This document shows, one piece after another, positions 8,664 to 18,555 of a stretch of 18,966 nt of DNA. Location: NCBI GenBank assembly GCA_033085395.1, contig MU853213.1, positions 6,054 through 25,019 on the forward strand, written 5' to 3'. Each line of letters opens with the position of its first letter. Within the stretch, counting starts at the first letter, position 1. The position numbers and the translations under genes were made by a program. The stretch comes from Xanthoparmelia taractica (Eukaryota; Ascomycota; Lecanoromycetes; Lecanorales; Parmeliaceae). The notes beneath the pieces were generated by a model. The model saw only the letters and a program-made list of their open reading frames with translations, searched no databases and was not told where the DNA came from.

Positions 8664-9229
8664 ATGGCCGGAACGCTCCAGCAACAGCAGCAGCATCCCC
8701 CAAGCATCTGGGCCCAGGTATCTACCCCGTCTTCCTTACCCTCCCACTATCCTTCCACTCTTCCATCCCCTTCCTTCCCGCCCTCTCCCCTCCCAATTTC
8801 TCCCAATCCTTCCCACCTTTTCTCCAGCCTCTAACACTTCTCCCTATACAGATGTCCTACACACCCCCTCGCGGGCCCTGCTCCCAAAAAACCTCCCTCG
8901 TCTCCAGCTGCCCCTGTCACCGCTTCATGATCCACCCGCTCAAAGCGAGCTCGTCGTTCGACTGCGATGGCTGCGGCCACCATGCGTGTTTTCATCGGAT
9001 GGAGAACCGGGAGGAGGAGGAGGTTGTGAGGAGGTGGGGCGAGGAGAGGGAGGGTACTGAGAGCAAGTGGGGGGAAGATGAGGGGAGGGAGAGAGGGATG
9101 GGAGGGGAGATTGTGGTGGTGAGAGAGAAGAAGAGGAGGAGGATTGGTGGGGTTGAGAGGGAAGGGGGCCGGGGGAGAGAGGTGGTAGAGGTTTCTGGGT
9201 TAGGAGGAGTCAGAGCTGTTGGTAGATAG
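8664..9229 (+). CDS. Small Cys/His-rich protein, two exons (inferred 143 aa)
   Basis: The model joins exon 1 (8664-8717, 18 codons, with a run of five Gln) to exon 2 (8852-9229). The 134-bp intron has donor GTATCT, a CTAAC branch site at 8831 and acceptor ACAG. The junction is in phase 0. The start was chosen for its good context (ATCATGG) and because it gives exon 2 a short leader; translation from ATG 8852 alone is possible. The protein has a dense Cys/His cluster at residues 38-66: CPCH, then H46, C56-x2-C59, H61, H62, C64 and H66. This suggests a small zinc-binding fold. Similar short proteins occur as uncharacterised ascomycete proteins, to my recollection. The C-terminal half is low-complexity, rich in Glu, Gly and Arg, and could hide another exon boundary. 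Function unknown. Confidence 0.65.
8718..8851 (+). other. Intron of the Cys/His-rich gene
   Basis: It begins GTATCT and ends TATACAG, with a CTAAC branch site 17 bases before the 3' end and a strongly pyrimidine-rich body. It separates codon 18 from codon 19 in phase 0. Confidence 0.7.
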
Positions 9230-9693
9230 GTCGTGAACTCTTGAACTTGAGCGTAGTTGATCCGCTCGCCTGTGATGCCATTGCTGTAGCCACACGGTTC
9301 TGACGACGGATTCTATTGGAGCGTAAACAGATTTTGACATCTGTCGGCACTGCGTTCAGTTGAATAGGTCAAGGTTTGATTCACAGTTCGAGAGCTAAAT
9401 GACGTACGTGAGATATTTGACTGAGCGGACTTCAAAGGCATTTTGCTGGTTAGTGTATAGGTACAACACGGTGGCGCGGAGATGTACACATGGACATGTT
9501 GGAGGATAAGATCTCCTACTAAGAAGCAGATGGCCCAGTCTGGCCTGATAGGCTCCTAAGTGTATTCGTTGCAGGGCTGAAGGCGGGGCAGCAGAGGGAA
9601 GGCTGAGGAAGGGTAGCTCCGTTGCGCCTTTCTCTTGACCATCCTTGATCAAAACTCTTCCTACCTTCGAGCTCTGGTAAATCTTTCATCGTC
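9230..9693. other. Intergenic region upstream of the NLR-like gene
   Basis: No gene, repeat or RNA is recognisable. It should contain the 3' end of the Cys/His-rich gene and the promoter of the NLR-like gene, but no clear TATA box or CT tract stands out. Confidence 0.5.
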
Positions 9694-12600
9694 ATGGAAA
9701 TCAGTGCTGTTGTGAGCCAGGAACCTTCGCCAAATGATCGAGCGCCATCTCCAATCAGCCGGTCTACATCTCCAGTACCGAAAGCGGGAGATACAGCTAC
9801 CATTGTTGCCTTCAGAAATGCCAGAGACACGTTTCGAAAATCCCTATCAGAAAAAGATATGAAGCGTATTATGATACCGACTGGACCTGAAGATGTAGTC
9901 AATGAGATCGAAAAATGGCATAAAAGACACTCGGATAGCAAGGTTGCTGCTGGTATCCGCTCTGGCCTGGGTCAATTGCAAAGATTCAATGCCTCAATCG
10001 ATATGCTTGCTCAAGGAACACCAAGCCCAGGATGTTTGTTGTGGGGTAGTATCAAATTCGTCCTCACGGTAAGCGATATGCTCATTCTGTCTATATACAC
10101 GTCGCTTGGTGTCGACGCCTGTTGAACCTCAATGTCTGAACCGGTAAACATTGCTCTCAAGCGCCCCTCTGGAATTCTTGGCCTTTGTCGATCGTCTTTA
10201 TAGATCAATGAAGGTTACATCCAATAGCAAGTCTGTTGCTTACAACTTGCCGTATCGTTGTATAGATCGTAAAAGACGCAGCGCAGGCATACGAACAGCT
10301 GTGCAAGGCTCTCATCCGAATGGCCGATTGCTTGCCTCGGATTGAGATCTATGCGGAGACATTCCTTGAGTCAAGCTTAGTGGCAGATTGTCTGAACGCA
10401 TTTTATGTTTCAGCTATCAGATTCTGGGCGAGAGCTTGCAAATTCTACAGGAGACGTCGACTGTGGAAAATCTTGCATGTCACCTGGAACGACTTCGACG
10501 CAGAATTTGGTGATCTCGAGGCTGAAATGGTCAGGAATCAAGACAGAGTGGAACGTAGGTGATCATGTTCTGGCGTTCAAGTGCGAAAATGCCTAATGGA
10601 CGAACCAGGCGCTGCGCTTGCAGAGCATATTGGAGGCTCGAAGGTCACAAAAGTGTATCAACAGTCCGTGAACTCTGGACTCTTGGAGGCTCAGATCTCA
10701 ACGCGACGGAAAGAGATCATAAGATGGCTGGCGCCTGTTGCCTACGATGTAGAATATTTCTCGAATGATCTGGCCAGCGCAAAAGCACTCCGCCATCCAA
10801 AGACTTGCGTGTGGGTTCTCGACAAACCCGAACTTACCCAGCTTTGTGATACAAGCCACGGATCAGCAAAGTCATTGTTGTGGATCTATGCCAACCCTGG
10901 AGCAGGCAAGACAGTGCTGTCTTCGTTTCTGATAGATCATTTTGAGTCGGCGGAATTGGATCCTACTAAAGGAAACGTGTTTTACTTCTTCTGCAAAAAT
11001 ACTGACGTCGACAAAAATACACCTACTGTGGTAGTACGATCCCTTCTATATCAGCTTTACAAGTCAATCAAGAATCTAAAAGCAAGCCAGTCCTTGAATC
11101 ATGATTTAGGAGTCGCCTTGGACAAGTCCGGACAGCAAAGAGCGGTGAATTTTACAGTCTTGTGGCAGCTTTTCTCCACTCATGTTATGAGTTCGGCCCC
11201 CGCAACAATCATCTTAGACGCCTTGGATGAATGCCAGGATCCTAGCCAATTGATTGACGGCCTAAAAGAGCTTTCCACCTTGAGATCTATCAAGGTGATA
11301 GTGACGAGTCGCAAGGACTTGCATTTACATAATGAACTGAATAACGTTCCCACGATCGAGATAGTTCCAGAGGATATCAATGCTGATATTGCAGCTTTTG
11401 TTGAAGCCAAAGTTGAAGCGTCTCCCCAACTTTCACATCCACTGGTGCGCGACTCGGTCATCACAAAGCTTTGCAATGACCATGACGGAATGTTCTTGTG
11501 GGTCTACCTTGTACTTAAGGAGCTCAAGTCTTGCATTTCAATCGCCAAGGTCCAAGATGCGCTGGCAAAGTTACCGACGGGCCTGGACGGAATCTACAAG
11601 AGTATTTTGTATAGACTTCAAACAACACTTGCCTCTTCGTCGTTAGATCTTTGCTCTAAGGTACTTACGTGGGTTGTCTCGGCTGTTGTGGGTAGTAATC
11701 TAGGCCTTTATCAGCGATATAATGGACTGACATATCTTCAGCGCCCACTTGGTATCCATGAGATCAAGCATGCTCTCACACTACACTATGACATGGACGG
11801 CGATACTCTGCTGACAGATGACCGATCGTTTCCTTACTCCGATAAGGACGTGGAATTAATCTGTGGTTCCTTGGTTACCATCCGCAAGGGAACCCTGCAA
11901 GTGATCCACCTAACAGTCAAGGAGTTCTTAAGATCACCACAAGAAACGAGTGGTCCTACTTCCCCTAGCCTTCTCGTTAAGCCTGAACGCGGAAGTCTAC
12001 AGCTGACACTGGTGTGTTTACGATGCATCGCTGGTTATGCTGAACCTCTGGTAGACTTGGCATCTAAAGCTCCGCAGATTGATTGGGTTATCGATTCAGG
12101 CGCACTTGAACGCTGTCAAGCTCGAGCACCGCTGCTTGGGTATGCAATTTTCTCCTGGCTGGTGCATTTGATAGACTGTGAGCTAGATGACTTACTCAAG
12201 ATCACTCCAACATTCCAGAAGACCTTCAGTTCCCCAGCAACTTTTTCTTGGGTCGAAACGTGTATTGCTTCGCAGCCGAACAGTTTATTGCGCCTATGGG
12301 TAGGCATCAGCGAAGTCCGTGATTGGCTGAATGATTCCAGTCAAGGCTTCCAACTTCAACAAGACGAAGCCAGTGGCAAGTTCCTTGCCAGCTGGTGCAT
12401 TGCAATGTCTCGCATATTCGAAGAATATGCCGCTATCCTCGTTCGGCGACCCTGGAAAATCTATCTCATTGACCTATATGATATTTTCGGTGTTGATCCG
12501 AATCTACGAAAGCTGTGGCAGAAATACGGCGAAACTCCTTTAAGAGAAAAGGAGCTGCATCTGGATGGATATCGATCTTCTCGCCCACCACAGGGAAAAT

Positions 12601-14971
12601 CTAAGCCACACCTTCAATTACAGAAAAATATCCAAATTGGACATTGGCGCAACGATCTAGGCTTTCTGGTCCACAATGAGGCCCAAAACCTATACATCTG
12701 GGGAGAAAACCTGATTGAACGGGAAAGCCATTGTATTTATGTCCAACATGACAAAACGGGACAGCGTCTTCCCCCAGCTGAGGACCTTAGCCTCACTCGG
12801 GGCCCAACTTGGAAGCTGGTAGATGTAAATTTGAGTCCAAACGGCGGGTATCTCGTCTTATTCTATTCCCACATAATAGGCTACCCTGGCGGTCGCGGAC
12901 TGACAGTTGCCTGGCGAATTAATGAGGACATCAGCTTCAAAGGGCGAATGAATTGTGAGCCTTGGGCGAGAGTGATCTTCAGCCATACTTCTAATCATAC
13001 GCCATCTTACACAGCTATCAAATTCAAAGACGAGCACTGCTGCTTTACGCCGATTGGGACACTGGACCTTCTCACAGCTACCAGACGAGCGCTTCCTGAC
13101 AGTGTCACTAATTGGCTTGGTAACTGTTCTGGCTTATTTTACAGCTGCACTGGCCAATATTTGCTTGCTTCTTGGGTATACGAGCCATCCGAGAAGAAAA
13201 ACATTCCAGCAAGACGAGCTGACCTTTCCGAACCAAGCAACTTCGTTGATTTTTCTTGGGAAGACGAAAGAAGACGCATGGCTGACATGAGTCCCAGTGG
13301 TCGATATCTGGTGCTTGGAGCATCACACTCTTCTGCAGAAAAGATACTGTACCTTTATGACACCAATTCAAATGAGACCCTAAACCTCCCGTTACCTGAG
13401 CCACTAGACTACGTGGGGGGTAAATTTCACTTTTCAAGAGATGAAATGAGGCTCATTACCTTTCTGTCTTGTCGTTTCACGTTGGCTGTGATGATTTGGG
13501 ATTGTCTCGTGACCACACCCAAGCTTACAAGCTATGCAAAATTCGATACAGATGACTGGATAATCCCACATCGGATCTATGTGCACGAGGCCGCAACTTC
13601 GGCTGTTATTGTCACCAGGACAAGATACATACAGCAAGTAGAGCTTGGCGATAAAATAGGATTCCTCGATGCAAGCAATTCGATCGACCGCTACCCTCAT
13701 AGACTGTCGGCTATCTCAAGGGATTGTTCACACTGGGCTCTGGTGAGCTATGGACGGAAAGGTGGAAAGGTGCAGATAATAGATTTGACATCGCCCAATA
13801 CACCTGCACGATTTTTCAGCCTTGACTGGTCGCAGAGCGATATTCCAGAGGCTATTGACGAGCGTACTGGCTTCCTTATAGGCATCAGTCCGGATCTCAG
13901 TATACTTATAGTCAATGCAGAAGTCTTTGACCTCACCTGCACCACCAATGGCAAAGGCCCGTTCGAAAATCTAACCTTGCCCCTTTTCACGATGGAATCT
14001 GTCCCAGCCCTGCTCAGACATTATCCGCGTCCGATCAGATACTCGAATCTTGACTGCAGGATCAGTCCGTGCAATACTTACGTCATCTATGTGGCCAGAG
14101 GCGACCAGTGGGGCAACGGCTCTCGTGATCCTTCAGACTCTTCAGCTATCTTCTTATTCCGTATTGATATCCAAAGAAGGACGTCAGCCCAACTCGAGCT
14201 TATGTTACCCGAAGGACTGGTATCTTCCCATGCCAGGTTTCATCCGTCGCTGCATTTGATGGCAATAAGCTACGGTATACACACGACGACCGAGCTCGAG
14301 AATAGTTTCCAAACCCCGCCTGATCTATGTCTTGCCATATTCAACCTCAGCAGCTTAACGATGAAAATGCTCACTGTAGGAGAGGGTCAAGTAGTCGAGG
14401 CTATGAAAGAGTAAGCTAGTAAATTAAGACATCGTCCCTGATACGTGCTTGCGCTAACCATCAATTGAGGTATTGGCGTAAAGTTGGCTTGCTGCCTGAC
14501 CTTCTATTCTCCGGCTGTGGCACATTTATATATCTTGAAACGTGCCTTGGTCGCGGAGTAAGTTGGTGTCAAAAACTCGATTTGATAGATACAAGCCCCG
14601 TCCCTCCTCGATATATCCGGAGGCTCTGGTCATCTGACAACTTCCTTATTGACTTATTTGACAGCAATAACAATTCTTCAAGACTCCAGCTTATCAAGTT
14701 CGATGATAACGGCTTCTGGAAAGACACGAGACCCGCGGTGTACCTTGACGACATTGCCTCATACTCATCGGACTTCGCTGATGCTGACCGGTTACTTCTC
14801 CTTGGAGCAAATGACCAGGAAAGAATGCGCATGCTAATTGCGCCACACGATGGAAGAACTCCAGTGATCAAGACGCTGTCGCTTACATTTGCCGAAGCAC
14901 GATCGAGGCTGGAAAAGAAGTGGCAGGGGCTGTACGTAGAACCAAAAACCAAGCTCTCGGCAACGCCATAA
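9694..14971 (+). CDS. NLR-like STAND protein: DUF7708-like, NACHT, beta-propeller (inferred 1655 aa)
   Basis: Four exons are proposed: 9694-10068, 10266-10554, 10609-14410 and 14470-14971. Residues 12-31 are Ser/Pro-rich. Residues about 50-205 resemble DUF7708 (short FRKSLSEKDM, LLWGSIKFVLT and FYVSAIRFW motifs), a domain placed before NACHT in fungal NLR-like proteins. The NACHT NTPase follows: Walker A NPGAGKT (317-323), Walker B ILDALDE (423-429), sensor TSRKD near 453. A winged-helix-type region ends near residue 665 with IHLTVKEFL. From about residue 885 the protein looks like a divergent WD40-type propeller, with recurring strands such as MSPSGRYLVLG, FSRDEMRLITF and RFHPSLHLMAISY. Such proteins are thought to oligomerise on ligand sensing, in non-self recognition or immunity-like responses; this role is inferred from the family. 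Stopping at 14414 would lose the last 167 or so residues. Confidence 0.85.
10069..10265 (+). other. NLR-like gene intron 1 (197 bp)
   Basis: Donor GTAAGC, acceptor TATAG. It joins in phase 0, turning ...FVLT into ...FVLTIVKDAAQAY, which continues the DUF7708-like helix pattern. It is long for this gene, so a cryptic small exon or a second acceptor cannot be excluded. Confidence 0.7.
10555..10608 (+). other. NLR-like gene intron 2 (54 bp)
   Basis: Donor GTAGGT, branch-like CTAAT at 10593, acceptor CCAG. Its length is a multiple of three and it contains a TGA (10560-10562) in the coding frame. Retention would therefore stop translation after the DUF7708-like part. Confidence 0.7.
14411..14469 (+). 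other. NLR-like gene intron 3 (59 bp)
   Basis: Donor GTAAGC, GCTAAC branch site at about 14453-14458, acceptor TTGAG. The acceptor base before AG is G, which is uncommon. Removing it shifts from frame 3 to frame 2 and opens another 166 codons of similar composition to TAA at 14969-14971. If it is retained, translation ends at 14414. Confidence 0.72.
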
Positions 14972-16035
14972 AAACAGACAATGATTAATGGCACATTTGT
15001 AAAGAAACGCATGTGGGAAGAACGGCTTGTTTAAAGGCTTTATGAACGTTGGGTTCTAAGCATATGACTTATGATTTATGACAACACCAATTCAATGAAA
15101 TGAAAAATCCAAACCTAGTCAGCCGCCTTCTAGATCTCAAGTGTACATTTACGGAACGTACTAGGCTTCGTCTCGCTACCAAAAGGTCCACTTCGGCCCA
15201 TGTAGGTGCAAAGCATTTTTCCCTACCCCATTTTCCCTACCCAATCAGCCCTCAGCAACGCTTTCATTTCTGCTCCTCCGTCCTTCTACCCTCCCTTCTC
15301 TCATCTAATAGCAAAAGCAAATGATAATTGGAACCCACAAGCAATCTCTTCCTTCACTCCTACCTTAGTCTATCGAGCCTACTCCGCCACACTCAACCTC
15401 AAATACCACACACACAGCCAGAACTCGTCTGTCAGACAGACTCCTACGCCTCACATTCGCCAATCTTTTCAGCTCGTCTTCAAGCTAGAACATGTGAGCC
15501 TTGCATCTGGAGATTGCTTCTTTTTTCTTTCTCCCGCCATGAATTGTTAGAGCTCGATTTATATACGACTCCTACCTGCGTTCTTGTTAAATTCCGTATC
15601 TTAGTTGCGAGTTCCGCGCGGTCTGAGGGTTAAACTTAGCGCCCGTGTAGATATCAGGTAGGCGTGGACAATACGTATATAAAGTGTATCGAGGGCACCT
15701 ACCAAGAATCCAACATACACTTTGAACCAGGGTATGCAGGGTGAAGGATAGCCTTTCTAATTCTTTTATAGCATGTAAGGTAGACTCAGCCGTCAGCGCC
15801 ATGCCATAAAGCTTCAGTACAGCTTTGTTCTACATTTGCGATACCTTTCAATTGCTCTGTCCTTTTCGAATAAGCCTGCTTTACAAAGTACCTCATGTAT
15901 AAGACTAAGATGTAGACTCTATGTATCTAACGATAGACGGAGGGCGTCATATAATCTATCGCCGAGGCTAGGATATTAATTCTTACTTTTGGTGTTAAGG
16001 ATCAAATATCAATGTGAATTAAATTATTTATTTGA
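14972..16035. other. Gene-free region after the NLR-like gene
   Basis: No supported coding region lies here; the short open frames overlap each other and have no domain character. From 15215 to about 15310 there is a CT-rich tract like those at fungal promoters, but no convincing gene follows it. Between 15680 and 15725 a 9-bp inverted repeat (AAAGTGTAT / ATACACTTT) is visible. Confidence 0.5.
15215..15310 (+). promoter_or_regulatory. Orphan CT-rich tract
   Basis: This is a pyrimidine-rich stretch similar in character to the leader at 8494-8663. It may mark a promoter for a non-coding transcript or a degraded gene. No coding region follows within the next kilobase. Confidence 0.3.
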
Positions 16036-16355
16036 TACGCTACGCAATGGGGTGGGTTCTTTTCCTGGGCCCCAATATGGCTTGGTGTTTAGGGTGAGGT
16101 GCTTGGGGACCCCGGAGGCCTTTTTGAAACCCCAACCCGCTTCGTGTCGTATGGCACCCCAAAAACCCCGAAGCTAAGAGTGACCCCTATTGACATGGTT
16201 GTTTCGACCCGGGATCGATACGAGAAACCTCTGTATCGGGATCTTTGGGTGCCCTTCGACCTATCTCAAAAGAAACCTCAACCCGAGACGAAGGCCCCCT
16301 AAAGACCCCGCAACCCGACGGGTCCAAACGCCACGCCACCCCATTGCCTAGCATA
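16036..16355. mobile_element. MITE-like element with 18-bp inverted repeats and TA flanks
   Basis: The left end CGCTACGCAATGGGGTGG (16038-16055) and the reverse complement of the right end (16336-16353) agree at 16 of 18 bases. TA flanks both sides (16036-16037 and 16354-16355). The element is 316 bp and has no coding capacity. TA duplications point to Tc1/mariner-type mobilisation, so a related transposase elsewhere in the genome is expected. The interior is full of G- and C-runs and contains a stable-looking hairpin. It lies between the NLR-like and CorA-like genes and is not visibly RIP-mutated, perhaps because it is too short. Confidence 0.78.
16213..16243. other. Hairpin inside the MITE-like element
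   Basis: GATCGATACGAG pairs with CTCTGTATCGGGATC around an AAAC loop, needing two single-base bulges. Whether it acts at the DNA or RNA level is unknown. Confidence 0.6.
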
Positions 16356-16821
16356 GATATCGGAACCCCAAGACTAATCCACAACGCCGTGACAGGGCCC
16401 TTTTCTGGCTACTCTTCACGAAGGTTCTATCACATCTTTAGAAGTGAGGAACAGTGTCAGCTGCACCTGGTCGAGAGTCGCGCTCTATCAGGAAATTGCA
16501 GTGAAAATGGGTGAATTCTAACGCAGCTTAGGCCACCAAATGGAATAGGGCAGCCTAGTTGTCATAGGTGCTAATAACTCTCCATTAGGTTAGTGTTTCC
16601 TGACTTCTATCAGCCCGCGAGTCAGCCCGCGCTTCATCCAAGTGTGTTAGCTGTGAGGCTGAGCACTGCTAATGATCGATGGCCGGATAATTTAAAGGTG
16701 CGCATTTCCTCCATCCTGCCTTGAACGTTCATCTCACTCCTGCTACGCTACTCATCCATTAAACTTATATCGTTCAAGTAATCTAACGTCTAGTGACGGC
16801 CATCCTGCAAGTTCCGACTCG
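16356..16821 (+). promoter_or_regulatory. Upstream region of the CorA-like gene
   Basis: No coding region is seen. It holds a two-copy 12-bp repeat (TCAGCCCGCGAG then TCAGCCCGCGCT, 16610-16633) and a TTTAAAG at about 16691-16697 that could serve as a TATA-like element. The start codon lies about 125 bases further on. Confidence 0.4.
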
Positions 16822-18555
16822 ATGGCAAAGCTGGCAGATCCCAACGATACTCGGCAATTTGCCCATGCAGAAGATTCGAGAACTTTGAAAGAGTACACAA
16901 AGACGCACTCGGCACGTTCGAATGACTGCGACTGGCTTCATAGACTCGCGTCTTCAGATGCGATTTCTGCAGGCAAGATCATTCCAAGATACCTGGTAAG
17001 GGTGAGTTACAAAAACACGCAAGCCGCATCGACGACTACCACTAAAGATTTCGGGACTGGGCCATCTGAGCTGCTCGATTTGAGACATTGTCTCGACTCA
17101 AAACATGTACGTGCGGTGACATTGTGCCATAGAGACAGCTCTCAAGTGGATCCGGAAATCCTTGATCTCCTGTGGTGTAAATTCAAACTCGGGGTATCAT
17201 TCATGCGACACCACTTCGACTACAAGGAATTCAGAGATGAACCAGGTTGTCCTGAAGTTATTCGCAATCGGCTTGAAGAGGAGAGCGAGCAAATCGAAGA
17301 CTACTGGACTTTTGGCGGTCGTTGGAACCCTGTCCGACTTCCGTCAGAAACGCGCGCTTCCATATTACGTTTGAGCATAGACTCGGAACGCTTGTCTGTC
17401 AGCTGCAGAGGCGGTATCGGTAAGTCTAGCTTCTACCAGATGTCTAGCGAGGTTACAGGAGTAATAGCAGAAATAGTCATTGCACTCGTCCGGTCAAAAG
17501 CCGTTTATCAAGCACCGCTGTCGTCAAGGGACCGGCGTGCTGGGAGGGAGAGACACTCGCATCCCTGTGCCATTGACCTTTTCGCTGCTACTACCGATAT
17601 GTCCTCTACAAGTCATGAGCTTCCCAGCGACTCATCCGAACTTTCATATCGCATCGTGCACTTCTACGCCCGCCTCTTGGTTCTAAGATGTTACGAGGAT
17701 TATTATTTGCGACACGACCCGGAGCCGATCCACTTGGACGAGAGCGACAGAGTTACCAGCCAAGATCATCCACACATAGTAGCTATACATTACCGGCGAC
17801 TTGAATTGGTCAAATTCAAGCACGACTTGTTCGGACATCTTGGACCGCTTGCTCCTGAGCAAGAGAGCTCAGGTTCGGCTAATGATCAATATCAGCGGAG
17901 GCTTCAAAGTCTCTTGACCGACGTTGAGATGCTCTTGTCGTTGTATGATAACGCCGTGAGAATATACGAGTGGCACATTCACGAAACCAATACGGATTAC
18001 ACGGGTGAGCTGGCCTCAGAGCAATTGGAAGAGGCCAGACAGTCAAAAGCCACCGCGATCAGCCTCGGAAAAGTTTCCAATTTGGCTTTCATATACCTCC
18101 CGCTTAACTTTGTTTGCGCCATGCTGGGCATGAATCTATCGATCTACGGACAAGGGAAAGTACCTGTATGGGTATTTCTCATATTGGTAGTACTTTTCAG
18201 TCTCCTGACGTACACACCCATCTATTCACCTCTAATTGATAGACGGAGATTTCGGTATTACAAGGTGGCGTATCTCCTTGCATGGCGTTCTGTTCCTGCT
18301 GGATTCTGGTTTCTCGCCTTTTTTTTGACCCATGATTACCACCAGAACTTCGAGATAGTGGACTCGGGCCTTTCTCAAGTATTTCTGGGCTATACTGGTT
18401 TTAGGACCAAAGGTTGGACGGATGGAAGGCAGGATAAAGTCTTTGCAAAGGCGACCTGGGGTAGTGAAGCGTTTTGGAAGGAGAAAACGAAGAAAATCTT
18501 CTTGGCTGTGGAGGAGTTAAAGCCTCATAATGAGAATACGCGACTTACCGTGTAA
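16822..18555 (+). CDS. CorA-like membrane protein with GMN motif (577 aa)
   Basis: A single open frame runs from ATG 16822 to TAA 18553-18555. A long soluble N-terminal part (about residues 1-415, with an acidic/helical stretch around 360-410) precedes two membrane helices. These are at about 419-439 and 447-468, with LGMN (435-438) between them, the signature that lines the pore entrance of CorA-type divalent-cation channels. A third hydrophobic stretch lies at about 482-504. Fungal proteins of this type share only the GMN and two-helix module with bacterial CorA, and ion selectivity is unproven. Length fits fungal CorA-like proteins. The gene reads in the same direction as the NLR-like gene, 1.85 kb downstream. 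An exact GTAAGT at 17420 raises the possibility of a short in-frame intron. No signal peptide is evident. Confidence 0.8.
   Translation: MAKLADPNDTRQFAHAEDSRTLKEYTKTHSARSNDCDWLHRLASSDAISAGKIIPRYLVRVSYKNTQAASTTTTKDFGTGPSELLDLRHCLDSKHVRAVTLCHRDSSQVDPEILDLLWCKFKLGVSFMRHHFDYKEFRDEPGCPEVIRNRLEEESEQIEDYWTFGGRWNPVRLPSETRASILRLSIDSERLSVSCRGGIGKSSFYQMSSEVTGVIAEIVIALVRSKAVYQAPLSSRDRRAGRERHSHPCAIDLFAATTDMSSTSHELPSDSSELSYRIVHFYARLLVLRCYEDYYLRHDPEPIHLDESDRVTSQDHPHIVAIHYRRLELVKFKHDLFGHLGPLAPEQESSGSANDQYQRRLQSLLTDVEMLLSLYDNAVRIYEWHIHETNTDYTGELASEQLEEARQSKATAISLGKVSNLAFIYLPLNFVCAMLGMNLSIYGQGKVPVWVFLILVVLFSLLTYTPIYSPLIDRRRFRYYKVAYLLAWRSVPAGFWFLAFFLTHDYHQNFEIVDSGLSQVFLGYTGFRTKGWTDGRQDKVFAKATWGSEAFWKEKTKKIFLAVEELKPHNENTRLTV

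Noticed and set aside
9519..9941. Minus-strand frame of 140 codons
   Set aside because: It overlaps the first exon of the NLR-like gene, whose sense frame has recognisable domain motifs; the antisense frame has none.
14569..15012. Minus-strand frame of 147 codons
   Set aside because: It is antisense to the last exon of the NLR-like gene and has no domain character.
16099..16514. Short overlapping frames on both strands
   Set aside because: They fall within or across the MITE-like element and read through its inverted repeat; no coding signal.
17401..17450. P-loop-like GGIGKSS in the CorA-like protein
   Set aside because: The first Gly of the GxxxxGK[ST] pattern is missing and there is no Walker B or NTPase context; it coincides with a possible splice donor.
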